A stretch of 64,000 bases of DNA from Oscillospiraceae bacterium (GTDB lineage: Bacteria; Bacillota; Clostridia; Oscillospirales; Oscillospiraceae). The notes beneath the pieces were generated by a model that saw only the letters and a list, made by a program, of their open reading frames with translations, had not been told where the DNA came from and did no database searches. Positions 7,689 to 16,941 of this stretch are shown here, in pieces (positions within the stretch are counted from its first letter, which is position 1; every line of letters begins with the position of its first letter). The position numbers and the translations under genes are program-made. The stretch covers positions 1-64,000 of the forward strand of contig JAAWPV010000077.1 of assembly GCA_022800215.1 (NCBI GenBank), read 5' to 3'.

Positions 7689-9425
7689 CTATTCAATGAT
7701 GATAATGTCGCCCAGTCTGTCATAGGTCAGATCCTTCTGGACAAATGAAGTGCCCGGCTGGTGAAGATACGGAGCTGCGCCGCCGTCCTCGGTCAGCTTG
7801 ATTTTGGGGTGCTGCTCCAAAGGATATTTGCTGTCAATGACCGGGGCCTCACCCCGAATCAGCAGAATGGCCTTGGCATTCTCCAATGTCCGCACCTCGT
7901 CGGGGGTCAGCAACTCCCGCCCGGCCTGTTGGTGGTTGGTGCTGTATGAGCCGTTACGCCCCCGACTCTGACTGTGGGTTTGGGTGTCGATGGTCTCCTT
8001 GCCCAGCAGCTCAGACACATATTTGAAAGTGCCCTGCTCGTTGCCTCCCAAGTAGAGGAAGGTATCACAGTTGCCGGTGATGTTCTCCCAACTATCCTTG
8101 AACAGCGCCTTGAGCTGGGCCATGTTTTGGATGATGATGTTGATGGAGATTTCCCGGCTGCGGCAGGTAGCCAGCACACGCTCGAAGTCGTCAGGCAAGG
8201 CCACATTTGCGAACTCGTCAAAGATACAGCGTACATGGACAGGCAGCCGGCCATTGTAGAGCTTGTCGGCGGAGTAGTACATGGACTGAAACGCCTGGGT
8301 ATACAACATTCCCACGATGTAGTTGAAACTGGTGTCGTTGTCCGGGATGCAGGCAAAGATGGCCCGTTTGCGCTCCCCAAGGCTCCCCAGGTCAAGGGTG
8401 TCCTCGTTGGTGATCCGGGCGATTTCGGGCAAATTAAAAGCCGCCAGACGGACGGCGGCAGAAATAAGGATTGACTTTGCTGTTTTTCCCGCCGCCTGCT
8501 TGAAAATCTTGTACTGCTTGACGGCGATGTGGTCAGGCTCCTCGTCCTCCAGGGCTTCAAAGAGCAAATCCAGCGGGGATTGATAATCGTCGTCATCCTC
8601 TCTTGCCCCGCCGTTCTCAATCATGTACATAACCATTTCAAAATTCTGTTCTTCTGGTGGTGCTTCGTGCATGAGGTAAAGAATTAGAGCCGTGTCCAGG
8701 GCAATTTCGGACTTTTCCCAAAAGGGGTCGTTTTGCTGGGCGCCTTTGGGCGTGGTGTTCTTGATAAGGTTATTTATGAGCTTGATTGCGTCCTTATCGT
8801 CCCGGAGATAACGGAAAGGGTTATAGAGGTCAGACCTTGCGGTGTCAATGAGGTCAAATATCTGCACATCGTACCCCTGACTAATAAGCAGCGGAGCCAC
8901 GGCGCGGGCCAGCTCTCCCTTTGGGTCGGTGATGAGGTAGGAGGTGTTGGCCTGCATGACGTTGGGTTTGGCATAAAACCGGGTCTTACCGGCCCCGGAG
9001 CCGCCCACCACCAACACATTGAGGTTACGGCGGTGTCGGCGGGAATCCATACCCATCTGAACATTTTGGGTCAATATCATGTTGTCCTTCGGGTGTTTTC
9101 TGTCTCGGTACTTCTCCCCCAAGGCACGGGGCACACCCCACTTTGCGCTGCCGTGTTCCTCTCCTGGCCTGCGATTCTCCCTTGTTGAGAGATAGAATAG
9201 GATAACGACGACATAGGCTATCAACGCACCCAAGATAAAGCGCAGCGAGTGAGTTGTCCAGTGGACGGCCAAGGGATAACTGCCCATCATAGCAGACAGA
9301 TTCCCCAGCAGTTCAAAGAGATTCATTCCGGGTTGATAACAGGTAGCCACCATCAATGCCAACCAAAGAATGGGCAGGGCAAGATAGAACCAAAACAAGA
9401 GGTTTGGGTTATTTTTACGTTTCAT
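7689..9425 (-). CDS. virD4: VirD4/TraG-type coupling protein
   Basis: 578 aa. Two N-terminal membrane helices (about 10-30 and 55-80) are followed by the cytosolic motor domain. Walker A is GGSGAGKT (Lys147) and Walker B is CIFDEF (Asp403-Glu404); ITDPKGEL is also typical of this family. It recruits the relaxosome and any protein substrates to the T4SS channel. The ribosome site AGGTGAGG overlaps the end of the preceding pentapeptide gene, so the two are coupled. It would be the receptor for the C-terminal arginine tails described in the findings, if these are transfer signals. Confidence 0.96.
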   Translation of the reverse strand: MKRKNNPNLLFWFYLALPILWLALMVATCYQPGMNLFELLGNLSAMMGSYPLAVHWTTHSLRFILGALIAYVVVILFYLSTRENRRPGEEHGSAKWGVPRALGEKYRDRKHPKDNMILTQNVQMGMDSRRHRRNLNVLVVGGSGAGKTRFYAKPNVMQANTSYLITDPKGELARAVAPLLISQGYDVQIFDLIDTARSDLYNPFRYLRDDKDAIKLINNLIKNTTPKGAQQNDPFWEKSEIALDTALILYLMHEAPPEEQNFEMVMYMIENGGAREDDDDYQSPLDLLFEALEDEEPDHIAVKQYKIFKQAAGKTAKSILISAAVRLAAFNLPEIARITNEDTLDLGSLGERKRAIFACIPDNDTSFNYIVGMLYTQAFQSMYYSADKLYNGRLPVHVRCIFDEFANVALPDDFERVLATCRSREISINIIIQNMAQLKALFKDSWENITGNCDTFLYLGGNEQGTFKYVSELLGKETIDTQTHSQSRGRNGSYSTNHQQAGRELLTPDEVRTLENAKAILLIRGEAPVIDSKYPLEQHPKIKLTEDGGAAPYLHQPGTSFVQKDLTYDRLGDIIIIE

Positions 9426-9429
9426 GGCC

Positions 9430-10323
9430 TTACCTCACCTGCCCACCCTTGCCGGGCTTTCGAGCCTTTTTCACAGGACTACACAGCGCCTTATAGATGG
9501 CTCGTCGCTCCTTCTCCACCTCGTCTGCTCTGCAACCGCTAAAAGTAATAAAGGCTGTGTTGAGATTCTTCGTTCCTTTTGCGGTGATTCGGCCAAAAGC
9601 ACATCCATCCAGAGTGGCATCCCGGAAGTTACCATGCTCCATGATACAGTCTGCAACATAAGTATGCTTTAGGTTTGCCCGTTGAAATGAAACCGTGCGG
9701 AAAAAGCTGTCCCGGAAGTGGGTATGAGCGACGGTAGCAGAGGAAAAGGTCGCATTGCGTATAAAACACGAATAAAAATCGCAATCGTAAATGCGGGTAT
9801 CGTCAAAGCACGCTCCCTTGAGCCGACACACCGCAAAGGTACAGTTACGGAACTCGGAGAGAGTAAAATCGGTATCATCAGGCAGGCAGTAAAAGATCAC
9901 TCGGTCAAAATAGGACTTGCGAAAAAAGTCAGAAGGAAAACCCTCTGCCACCGCCTCGTCATAGAGCTGCTGGTCTATCACTTTCAATGGGCCGTTTACT
10001 CCCTTGTAGCTTTTGAGCGTGTGCCCTCCTGCTCCTTCTTTAGCATAAGGGATTGTCACCAATTTCTTTTGTTCTTGGAGCGCCGCTATTTCACGGCTGA
10101 ACCGTTCAATCTCATGGGGATACCACCCCCGGCCTTTCTCCTTCACTTCATCCAGCAGCTCATCTACCGTCCGGGACGATCTACCTTGAATAATGTCATT
10201 AGCTTCACGGATAATTTTTGCCCGGCTCCAACCATTATATTGCTTGGGGTTTGCAAGCTGAAGATAGCCAGCTATCCCCATACTGATTTCCAATCCGCTT
10301 TTTACTTTTTGATAGTTTGCCAT
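9430..10323 (-). CDS. Pentapeptide-repeat protein
   Basis: 297 aa. Residues about 150-260 consist of pentapeptide units with a central F or L (FRNCTFAVCRLKGACF and following), which form a right-handed quadrilateral beta helix. The N-terminal half is helical and basic. The C-terminus is a basic tail ending in Gln-Val-Arg. Soluble, no signal. Its coupling to virD4 through an overlapping ribosome site suggests a role linked to transfer. Some pentapeptide proteins mimic DNA and bind gyrase; whether this one does is unknown. GAAAGGA lies upstream of ATG 10323. Confidence 0.88.
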   Translation of the reverse strand: MANYQKVKSGLEISMGIAGYLQLANPKQYNGWSRAKIIREANDIIQGRSSRTVDELLDEVKEKGRGWYPHEIERFSREIAALQEQKKLVTIPYAKEGAGGHTLKSYKGVNGPLKVIDQQLYDEAVAEGFPSDFFRKSYFDRVIFYCLPDDTDFTLSEFRNCTFAVCRLKGACFDDTRIYDCDFYSCFIRNATFSSATVAHTHFRDSFFRTVSFQRANLKHTYVADCIMEHGNFRDATLDGCAFGRITAKGTKNLNTAFITFSGCRADEVEKERRAIYKALCSPVKKARKPGKGGQVR

Positions 10324-10385
10324 TATTTGTTCCTTTCATGGAATAGAAAAGGGGCGCCTTCCCCATACGAAAGGCGCCCCCTCTC

Positions 10386-10414
10386 GAAACACGCCTCAAT
10401 TTGAGGCACGTTTC
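10386..10414. repeat. ICE palindrome copy 4
   Basis: 29 bases with two mismatched arm positions; core CCTCAATTTGAGG. Lies 8 bases after the stop of the CnaB adhesin and 62 bases before the pentapeptide gene. Confidence 0.93.
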
Positions 10415-10422
10415 GACATTTT

Positions 10423-13400
10423 TCAGTAGCCGGTACGAGGCAACAATGTGGGCTTACCGTATACCACAGTCGTCCATCGGGTCACAGCCTGTACCCATGC
10501 GCCGTTATAGACGCCGCCTACATCGGCGGTGTTAGTAAAGCTGCTCCCGGCTCCAAGGCCGGAGACGGCGGTACAGTAGAGCATGGGTGCCTCCACCTGA
10601 GCAAAAGCAGCCGGGGCCTGACCAAACACAAACATGACCTCAGTGATTCGCTCATTGGCGGCAAGGCCAAGGGTGGCAGGCCGTGCGTCCAGCGTGTAAC
10701 TCTTGGCTGTGGAAAGGTTGTCTGCCAAGGTGTGGTACTCCCCTGCCCCGTTGACCTTGTAAATCACCTTGTAGGTGCCGGGGCGGTTGTAAGTCCCGGT
10801 CACTACCTTGTCCAGTGTAACGACGGCAGGCAGATTATCTCGCCAGTAGAAGCTGTCCAAGGTCACATTCCCGGTGTTGGCAATCCCAGAGAATACATAC
10901 CGCACAGGCTGACCGCTGACCGCCTCCTTGGGGCCAGTCTTGGTGATGGCCACACCAGTGGCAACGCTCTTGTTAGCGACTTCAAAGCGGATAATTTGAC
11001 TGCTATACTCCAGCACAGCGGTCATGGGGGTATCGTTCACCATGTAATGAGCGGGAGCTTTGACCTCACGAATGATATAACGGCCAAGGGGAAGCTGCTG
11101 GGAAACGGCAAGACCGTTTGCACCACTCACGATGGTGTCCACCTTGTTCCCCGTGCGCTCGTTGTAGATTTCAAAAACAGCCCCTTCCAGGAACACTCCA
11201 GCGGGCAGTCCGTTTGTCGGGTTGTAGTCCGCAGAGGTCTTAACGATCTGAATCTGACCTGTAATGGGCGTGTTCTTCCAGTTGACCCTTGTGACCTCTC
11301 CTTCCCGCACATAGACAGATTTGATTTCTGTGTCCGGGATATAGCCCTCATTATCCAGTTCGCGGAGATGGTACCTGCCGTCGGCATTCAGGCCTTCCAC
11401 ATAGGCATAGCCATTCTGAGTGGTAGTGACCTGACGGATAGGCACCATCCAACGGTCATAAACCAGAAAAGAAACGCCGGGGATACCTTTGCCGGTTACA
11501 CTGTCCGTCTTATAAATCACGATACCAGACAGAGGCTGGTTGGTAATCGTCAGCGTGGTCGTCTTGTTATCTTTGATGGTGAAGGGATGAGGGGTGGAAT
11601 CCAATTTAAAGTCCTCCGGGCAATCCACCTCCACTGCATAGTAATTTCCATTCTCCAGAGGAACAGTTACCTGACCGTTTTTGTCCGTTTTCACCGTTGT
11701 TACCAAGGTGTCATCTGCCTTGCGAATCTCAAAGGTGACATTGGGAATACGCTCACTCCTGTTTTTGGCGTTGATCTTGATGATTTCCACCGAGGGAATT
11801 TTGTGGTTCTCAAAATACAGGTCTGTGTTCCGGTTGGAATGGAGTGTAATAAGCTGGCTGGGTGCGTCCAGCAGATAGGGGCTGGGGACAGACTTCTCCA
11901 CCACTTCATAAACCATGGGCAGTAGGTTTTTCACGGTAACGGTTCCGTCTGTCCTGGTCTTGTACTCTCCAACGGTGGAGCCATCGGCAGCCTTAACGAT
12001 AAACACTGTATCAGGAACAGGAGCGCCTGTATCGGCATCATTCTTGTGGATGGTTAGATTGGGTCTTTTGTCATTTTGGAGTGCGACAAAAGAGTCTTGT
12101 CCGGAGAAGAGTTCCACATGATATTCTTTAGGGTCCAGGATATGGGTTTCCACTGTGGAAATCTCTTTGAGAGCGTAAACCCCTGGCTCTAAACCCTCCC
12201 AAACAATCTCTCCAGTGGTAGAGGTAGTCCGATCCAGATAACGGCTGCCGTCCTCAATTTTGGACAGGCGGTAACTGACCCCCGCCAAGGGAGTGCCATC
12301 GGCACTATACTTTGTCAGTTTGAGGCTGGGCAGAGCAGAGTTGGTAAAGATAAACTGTGCCGTCTCGTTGCCATGCAAATGAATGAGCCGCTGGCTGTTA
12401 TCCGCCACATAGCCAGGACACTCCAACTCAGTGACTACATAACTGCCCACAGGCAACTTAGACAGGTCGATAGTTCCATCCTCCCCAGTGGTAAGCTCCA
12501 CCGGACCATAGCCGCCATCCACCGCCTCAAAACGGAATTTTGCGTTTGGGATGACCTTGGACAAATCGGAGGAATCCACCTTTACCAAATGAAGCCCCGG
12601 CAGACGATCATTGAAAAAGACCAGCTCCTTGATCCCATCTCCGGCCTTCAGCTCCACGGTCTGGGGGGTGGTGTCCAGCACATGACCGTCATCGCCGGTG
12701 TCTACCTCCTGGACCAGATAGGTGCCGGGTTCACAGTCGATCAGGAGAATTTCTCCCATAGCGTCCGTCTGGAACTTCCCTAGAGATTCTCCGTCCCGCC
12801 AAATCTCAAAGGTAACGCCGCTCATAAGCTCATAGGTGCTGCGGTCATACTTGGTGATACGCAGACCGGGAAGTTCCTTGTTGATAAAGGTGACGGTGGT
12901 AGTTTCCCCGGTCAGGACCTGCGCGGTCTTCACGGTCTCGGTGTCCGCCTGCCAGCCGAAGATACCGGCCAACTCCCTGATTTCATAGGAACCGGGTTCC
13001 ACATCGAAGGTGGCTACACCTGCGGATACTGTTCTCTTGGTTTGAGTCACACCAGTCTGGATGTTCTTTACCTGAATGGTAACACCAGTCAGATAGTCTC
13101 CGGTGTCGCTCAACTTCTGAACTCTCAAAGTGCCATAGGGGTCATTGTAGAAGGTCAGGGTAGCGACCTCCCCATAACGCACCATCACATTCTGCGTTGT
13201 ATTCTCTCCCAGTTTGTGGTTCGGAGCAGACTGGCGCTCAATGACGGTGTAGTTTCCAGCCAGAGCAAGGGGAACATTGATTTCTCCGTCGTCATTGGAC
13301 GAAAAAATGCCTACGGTAGCTCCATTGGGGTCGATGATTTCAAAGAGTGCCCCAGAGAGGGGCTGGTCTGTACCTGTCTCTTTCTTGATGATTGTGAGGC

Positions 13401-14433
13401 CGGTTTCCATCTTTACTGTCTCGCTTGTGCTGTAAGAACTCAGCCCGGACAGAGCCATAGGCACGGTGGGATCGGTATCGCACATATAGTTTTGCAAATT
13501 TCCGTACTTATCTTTCTCAGCGCAAATGGCATAGTAGATCCCATAGCTGTATACCTCTGTGCGAAGGGTAAATTGAGCTGTACCGCTCTTACCATCCACC
13601 GCATCAGCCGGGTACAGCACTTTGAACTGTCCACCATAGCCGTCTCCAACATCGGTGGTAGTAATAGAAGTTATGTCCTGATTGTTCATATTCACGATTC
13701 GGGTACCAGCAGGGACCGCACCGGAATCTGCGAAGGCTACATCGACCTTATAGTTACAGATCCAGGTTTCAGACCAGACAGTAAACACCTGCTGCTTGTA
13801 TGCTTTGCCGTTGATCGTGACCGGGTAGGCAGTGGCTCTGTCAGGAGTAACGGTCAGGTTGGGTTCATAGGTGTCATTCCACAAGGTACCCCGCTGGTAG
13901 ATGTCCTTGGCGGCAGCAAGGATCTTCTCACCCCTCACTTTCTCATCTCCGGTAAGGCTTGGGTTTATTTTCATGCTGTTAATATTCCAGTTGGGAATGA
14001 TATAGCACCATAAAGCTGCCTTGGTGGCATAGTATGCCTGCTCTTTGTTGTCCAGTTTGAGTTCGGCCAGACTTCGGCAGGGATAGCCGTTGGCGATGAT
14101 ACCCATGACCTTGGGGTCAGACGCTTTCTCATTGGCGATGTACTTAATGGATTCGCCCTTTTCCACGGTCTGTGGTACTCCGTAGAGATTGGGGTTAACG
14201 CAGTAGGCCGGAATCTCTTTTACCTGACCATTGGCACTTACATAGTTGTAATAGGTATAGAGAAAGGTTTGTACAGAGCCGTTGATACTCAGGTAGCTGT
14301 ATGCATCACCGCCGCTATAAATGTCGATCTCGCCTAGGGCTTCTTGTTCGCTGGAAGCAGCGAAAGCCACCGTGGGAATCAGGCTCAATGCTGTTATCAC
14401 AGCGAGTAAGAAAGTTGCCAATCGCTTTTTCAT
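10423..14433 (-). CDS. Large surface adhesin: thioester-like domain plus nine CnaB/SpaA repeats, ends in LPRTGY
   Basis: 1336 aa from ATG 14433, chosen for GGAGG 7 bases upstream and the signal peptide that follows directly (residues 1-26). Residues about 40-370 resemble the thioester-domain/VaFE class, with AYCVN (Cys78) and TKAALW (137-142). About nine CnaB-type repeats follow (about 375-1180), recognisable by their repeated closing motifs with a conserved Glu (GSYEIREL, GTYLVQEV, GRYIIREV and similar), which normally carry isopeptide bonds. A last domain precedes the C-terminal LPRTGY, which ends the protein without a hydrophobic tail. A sortase is encoded 1.7 kb upstream. It probably mediates donor-recipient or surface contact. 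The canonical thioester Gln is Lys138 here. Confidence 0.9.
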   Translation of the reverse strand: MKKRLATFLLAVITALSLIPTVAFAASSEQEALGEIDIYSGGDAYSYLSINGSVQTFLYTYYNYVSANGQVKEIPAYCVNPNLYGVPQTVEKGESIKYIANEKASDPKVMGIIANGYPCRSLAELKLDNKEQAYYATKAALWCYIIPNWNINSMKINPSLTGDEKVRGEKILAAAKDIYQRGTLWNDTYEPNLTVTPDRATAYPVTINGKAYKQQVFTVWSETWICNYKVDVAFADSGAVPAGTRIVNMNNQDITSITTTDVGDGYGGQFKVLYPADAVDGKSGTAQFTLRTEVYSYGIYYAICAEKDKYGNLQNYMCDTDPTVPMALSGLSSYSTSETVKMETGLTIIKKETGTDQPLSGALFEIIDPNGATVGIFSSNDDGEINVPLALAGNYTVIERQSAPNHKLGENTTQNVMVRYGEVATLTFYNDPYGTLRVQKLSDTGDYLTGVTIQVKNIQTGVTQTKRTVSAGVATFDVEPGSYEIRELAGIFGWQADTETVKTAQVLTGETTTVTFINKELPGLRITKYDRSTYELMSGVTFEIWRDGESLGKFQTDAMGEILLIDCEPGTYLVQEVDTGDDGHVLDTTPQTVELKAGDGIKELVFFNDRLPGLHLVKVDSSDLSKVIPNAKFRFEAVDGGYGPVELTTGEDGTIDLSKLPVGSYVVTELECPGYVADNSQRLIHLHGNETAQFIFTNSALPSLKLTKYSADGTPLAGVSYRLSKIEDGSRYLDRTTSTTGEIVWEGLEPGVYALKEISTVETHILDPKEYHVELFSGQDSFVALQNDKRPNLTIHKNDADTGAPVPDTVFIVKAADGSTVGEYKTRTDGTVTVKNLLPMVYEVVEKSVPSPYLLDAPSQLITLHSNRNTDLYFENHKIPSVEIIKINAKNRSERIPNVTFEIRKADDTLVTTVKTDKNGQVTVPLENGNYYAVEVDCPEDFKLDSTPHPFTIKDNKTTTLTITNQPLSGIVIYKTDSVTGKGIPGVSFLVYDRWMVPIRQVTTTQNGYAYVEGLNADGRYHLRELDNEGYIPDTEIKSVYVREGEVTRVNWKNTPITGQIQIVKTSADYNPTNGLPAGVFLEGAVFEIYNERTGNKVDTIVSGANGLAVSQQLPLGRYIIREVKAPAHYMVNDTPMTAVLEYSSQIIRFEVANKSVATGVAITKTGPKEAVSGQPVRYVFSGIANTGNVTLDSFYWRDNLPAVVTLDKVVTGTYNRPGTYKVIYKVNGAGEYHTLADNLSTAKSYTLDARPATLGLAANERITEVMFVFGQAPAAFAQVEAPMLYCTAVSGLGAGSSFTNTADVGGVYNGAWVQAVTRWTTVVYGKPTLLPRTGY

Positions 14434-14524
14434 ATTGATTCCTCCATTCGATTTGATAAAAAGGCAGTATGCCTTTCGCACACTGCCTCCATAAAGCTTA
14501 AAATTTGTTGCGTTGTATTACTCG

Positions 14525-14560
14525 TTGACTTTTAGCATAATATAGCATATAATTGTGCTA
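14525..14560 (+). promoter_or_regulatory. Promoter and operator-like repeat of the toxin-antitoxin pair
   Basis: TTGACT (14525-14530) and TATAAT (14548-14553) are spaced by exactly 17 bases, a near-consensus sigma-A promoter. An imperfect inverted repeat, TAGCATAAT (14533-14541) and ATTGTGCTA (14552-14560), straddles the -10 box. This is where Phd/YefM antitoxins usually bind to repress their own operon. AGGAGG follows 7 bases before the antitoxin ATG. Confidence 0.85.
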
Positions 14561-14575
14561 AAGGAGGTGCTCATT

Positions 14576-14863
14576 ATGCCAACGATCCGTCCCATTTCCG
14601 ACTTGCGGAATCATTTTGCAGAAATCACAAAGGAAGTCCAGAGCAGCAAAGAGCCAATCTTTTTAACAAAGAACGGCATGGGTTCCATTGTCGTCATGAG
14701 CATGGAAGCCTATGAGGAAGGCCGGTATGAAAGCCAAGTTTACGATCAACTTTTGGAAGCTGAGGTTCAGGCCGCCGCTACTTCCCAGCGTTTCAGCCAT
14801 TCGGCAGTTATGGATGCCGCTCGCGCCAAGCTGAAGAAAGCGGAGGACAAGCAGGGTGCATAA
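14576..14863 (+). CDS. Phd/YefM-type antitoxin
   Basis: 95 aa from ATG 14576 (AGGAGG 7 bases upstream; an earlier in-frame start lies before the ribosome site). The N-terminal PTIRPISDLRNHFAEI is the typical Phd/YefM DNA-binding and dimer region. The C-terminal half is helical and would wrap the toxin. It neutralises the product of the next gene and represses the operon. The gene overlaps the toxin gene by 8 bases. It lies on the plus strand inside the otherwise minus-strand ICE, with its own promoter and terminator. Confidence 0.92.
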   Translation: MPTIRPISDLRNHFAEITKEVQSSKEPIFLTKNGMGSIVVMSMEAYEEGRYESQVYDQLLEAEVQAAATSQRFSHSAVMDAARAKLKKAEDKQGA

Positions 14864-15179
14864 TGTAGAATATCTGCCTCTCGCTCAAGCAGATGTGTTA
14901 GATGCGGTAGATTATCTGGCCTTCACATTGGAGGCTCCCAAAGCTGCCGCAGACTTGCTTGACGAACTGGATCATACGGTAGAGCAAATTTCCAGATTTC
15001 CCTACGCTTGTGAGCTCTATCGAACAGACCGTCCGATGCGAGATGAGATCCGCAAGGTTCCTATCAAGGGCTTCGTCCTTTATTATGCGGTATTTCCAGA
15101 CCGGGTGGAGATTCGGCGGTTCCTCCATGGTCGGAAGAATCGAACCGCTGAGGTTATAACCCAAACAGATGAAACATGA
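14856..15179 (+). CDS. RelE/ParE-family toxin
   Basis: 107 aa from GTG 14856, overlapping the antitoxin gene by 8 bases. RelE/ParE fold features: an N-terminal strand, a two-helix region (ADVLDAVDYLAF) and the C-terminal strands VLYYAVFPDRVEIRRFLHGR. The family members cleave mRNA at the ribosome or poison gyrase; which applies here cannot be told from sequence. In an ICE the pair would select against loss of the excised circle. The stop codon lies within the stem of the downstream terminator. Confidence 0.9.
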   Translation: MHNVEYLPLAQADVLDAVDYLAFTLEAPKAAADLLDELDHTVEQISRFPYACELYRTDRPMRDEIRKVPIKGFVLYYAVFPDRVEIRRFLHGRKNRTAEVITQTDET

Positions 15180-15219
15180 GAAAAGACGGTATGCGGAACG
15201 CATACCGTCTTTTCTCATG
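15175..15219. terminator. Strong bidirectional terminator after the toxin gene
   Basis: A near-perfect hairpin of about 20 base pairs with loop GAA. It has an A-run on one side and a T-run on the other, so it can end transcription from both the toxin gene (plus) and incoming minus-strand reading. Confidence 0.92.
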
Positions 15220-15227
15220 TCTGATGC

Positions 15228-16058
15228 TTATTTCACTTTGATGTTGTACTCTGTTCTCTGGAATATGCCGTCCTTATAGACATCCCACACTTCCAAGGCA
15301 TAGGTACCAGGAGGGCAGGAGTTGAACAGACTGACCAGATTGTCTTCTTTCCAGGGCCAGAAGTTGTTGTGAGTTTCTGCCTCTGAAATGGTGAGTTCAA
15401 ACTGCACCATTTGGGAGCCGTCTGCTTTCAGGACTGGTTTGCCATCCTTCCATGTCTCTGGATTGTTGCCGATGGCATTGTAAAGGGTGTAGAGCATTCG
15501 CCGTGTCTCATAGACATTTCGGACGAAGCAGTAGTCTTTTCCCTGAACATCGAAATGACGAGCCTCCGGTGCGGGAAGTTCCGGTTGATCCAGGAGCGAC
15601 CAGTCGCAGGTAGCCACCGGTAGTTCTCCGAGAGGACCGCTCCCGAAGGCGTTGGCATTCCAGCGACTCACATCGGTGATTTCGTAGAGAGTACCATCAT
15701 CACAAGAGATTAGGTCTCCAACCTTGGGTTCATACCGGGAGCCGTCTGTGGGCAGGCTTACCTCTCCTGCTACTGCGGCTTTCTCCTCTGGCTGGTAATG
15801 CTCTTCAGACAGGATATAAACCGAGTTGGTAATTCCATCATAGGTCACACCAAAGTCCACTGCCTGTCCCACATCCCGGAGCTTCACATAGTTGTTGCCG
15901 TTGATGACATAGGCCTCCAGCTCAATCTTCTGGTCGTTCAAGTAAAAGGTCTGTGTGGATGGTTCTGCCAGAAGTCCGGCGGCAACTGCGTAACCACCGC
16001 CAAAAAAGACAGCCCCAACAACGATGCCAGAGACAAACTCCATATGCTTTCTCTTCAT
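15228..16058 (-). CDS. Secreted or membrane-anchored protein with copper-amine-oxidase-N-like (stalk) domain
   Basis: 276 aa from ATG 16058 (GGAGG 8 bases upstream; the in-frame TTG overlapping the ribosome site is rejected). An N-terminal hydrophobic segment (about 8-28) acts as signal or anchor. Residues about 30-75, with FYLNDQKIELEAYVINGNNY and KLRDVGQAV, match the copper amine oxidase N-terminal-like domain common in Clostridia wall proteins. That domain is a beta module and does not imply oxidase activity. The C-terminal 200 residues are unassigned. It belongs to the ICE surface module between the sortase and the CnaB adhesin. Confidence 0.7.
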   Translation of the reverse strand: MKRKHMEFVSGIVVGAVFFGGGYAVAAGLLAEPSTQTFYLNDQKIELEAYVINGNNYVKLRDVGQAVDFGVTYDGITNSVYILSEEHYQPEEKAAVAGEVSLPTDGSRYEPKVGDLISCDDGTLYEITDVSRWNANAFGSGPLGELPVATCDWSLLDQPELPAPEARHFDVQGKDYCFVRNVYETRRMLYTLYNAIGNNPETWKDGKPVLKADGSQMVQFELTISEAETHNNFWPWKEDNLVSLFNSCPPGTYALEVWDVYKDGIFQRTEYNIKVK

Positions 16059-16153
16059 CTTTGATACCTCCAAAATAGTTCAAATATAGGGAGATTTCCC
16101 TATTAATATTGTACCAAAGATGGCGAAAAGCGTCAAAAAATCGGTCATTTGGA

Positions 16154-16178
16154 AATGTGCCTCAACTTGAGGCACATT
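16154..16178. repeat. ICE palindrome copy 5 (perfect)
   Basis: 25 bases, perfect 12-base arms around a central C (core CCTCAACTTGAGG, the only copy with C in the centre). The sortase stop codon (16177-16179) is at its edge. Confidence 0.94.
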
Positions 16179-16941
16179 AAACCTCTACAGCCCTTACACA
16201 CCAGCGGTAAGCACTCTGATCGCGGACACAGGTATAGAGAGTAATACAGTTTCCCGCAGTTGCCGCCAACATAGAACTGTCAGTCTCGCTAACCTTCTCC
16301 ACACTGGTAACGGCGTATGTCCTCGTTCCCAGTTTTGTGGTGAGGGTGATTCTATCGCCCAAGGACAGCGTATGGATTTCTCCGAAGTAACAGTTTATCC
16401 CCCGGTTATGCCCAGCTACACAAACATTTCCATCCCAAATGCTACTTTCGGGGAAATGCCCTGCACCCTTGGCAAGCGTGGCGGTGTCCGTCCCCTGATA
16501 GACCTTGACGCTCACACCAAGGGCGGGGATTTTCAGCGTTCCCAGGTGGCCTCCGCCATAATAGAGGTCGTCCGTAACAGCAGTGCAAGCGGCGACGGGA
16601 TAATTGGTACTGGGGGCAATAGTGACAGTGGGATAGATCACGGTCCCGCTGGCAATAGCAGAAATAACCCCGCCGTTCCCGGTCAGGTTCGGGGTCAGCA
16701 GTTCCCCGCTTCCGGGAAGGTAACTGCTTGGCGTACCAAAACCGGGCGGGATCAGGGCGACGTTTTTACTCCTGTCCGTGTTGACAGTATTCTCTGTTCC
16801 CACATAAACCGTTTTATTGCTGGTGGCTACGCCGAAGTCCCCGGACCTGGGGCTGCTGATGGTGTACTCCAAAGCAGAGGCCGGAGTAATGAGAACCGCC
16901 GTCAGAAGTACGGCAGCACAAAGGTTTACTTTCCATCGCAT
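16177..16941 (-). CDS. Sortase
   Basis: 254 aa from ATG 16941, chosen because GGGAGGAG lies 8 bases upstream and a signal/anchor segment (residues 6-25) follows. The catalytic set is visible: His178 in AGHNRG, Cys238 in LYTC and Arg246 in AYRWC. The SLGDRITLTT and KIPALGV segments are also typical of the sortase barrel. It probably joins the CnaB adhesin encoded downstream (LPRTG) to the wall or to other subunits. The class cannot be fixed by eye; it resembles class D. It overlaps the upstream gene by 16 bases, so the two are co-translated. Confidence 0.9.
   Translation of the reverse strand: MRWKVNLCAAVLLTAVLITPASALEYTISSPRSGDFGVATSNKTVYVGTENTVNTDRSKNVALIPPGFGTPSSYLPGSGELLTPNLTGNGGVISAIASGTVIYPTVTIAPSTNYPVAACTAVTDDLYYGGGHLGTLKIPALGVSVKVYQGTDTATLAKGAGHFPESSIWDGNVCVAGHNRGINCYFGEIHTLSLGDRITLTTKLGTRTYAVTSVEKVSETDSSMLAATAGNCITLYTCVRDQSAYRWCVRAVEV

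Noticed and set aside
10732..14013. Long plus-strand frames opposite the CnaB adhesin
   Set aside because: They lie wholly within the repeat-rich adhesin gene on the other strand and encode nothing recognisable.
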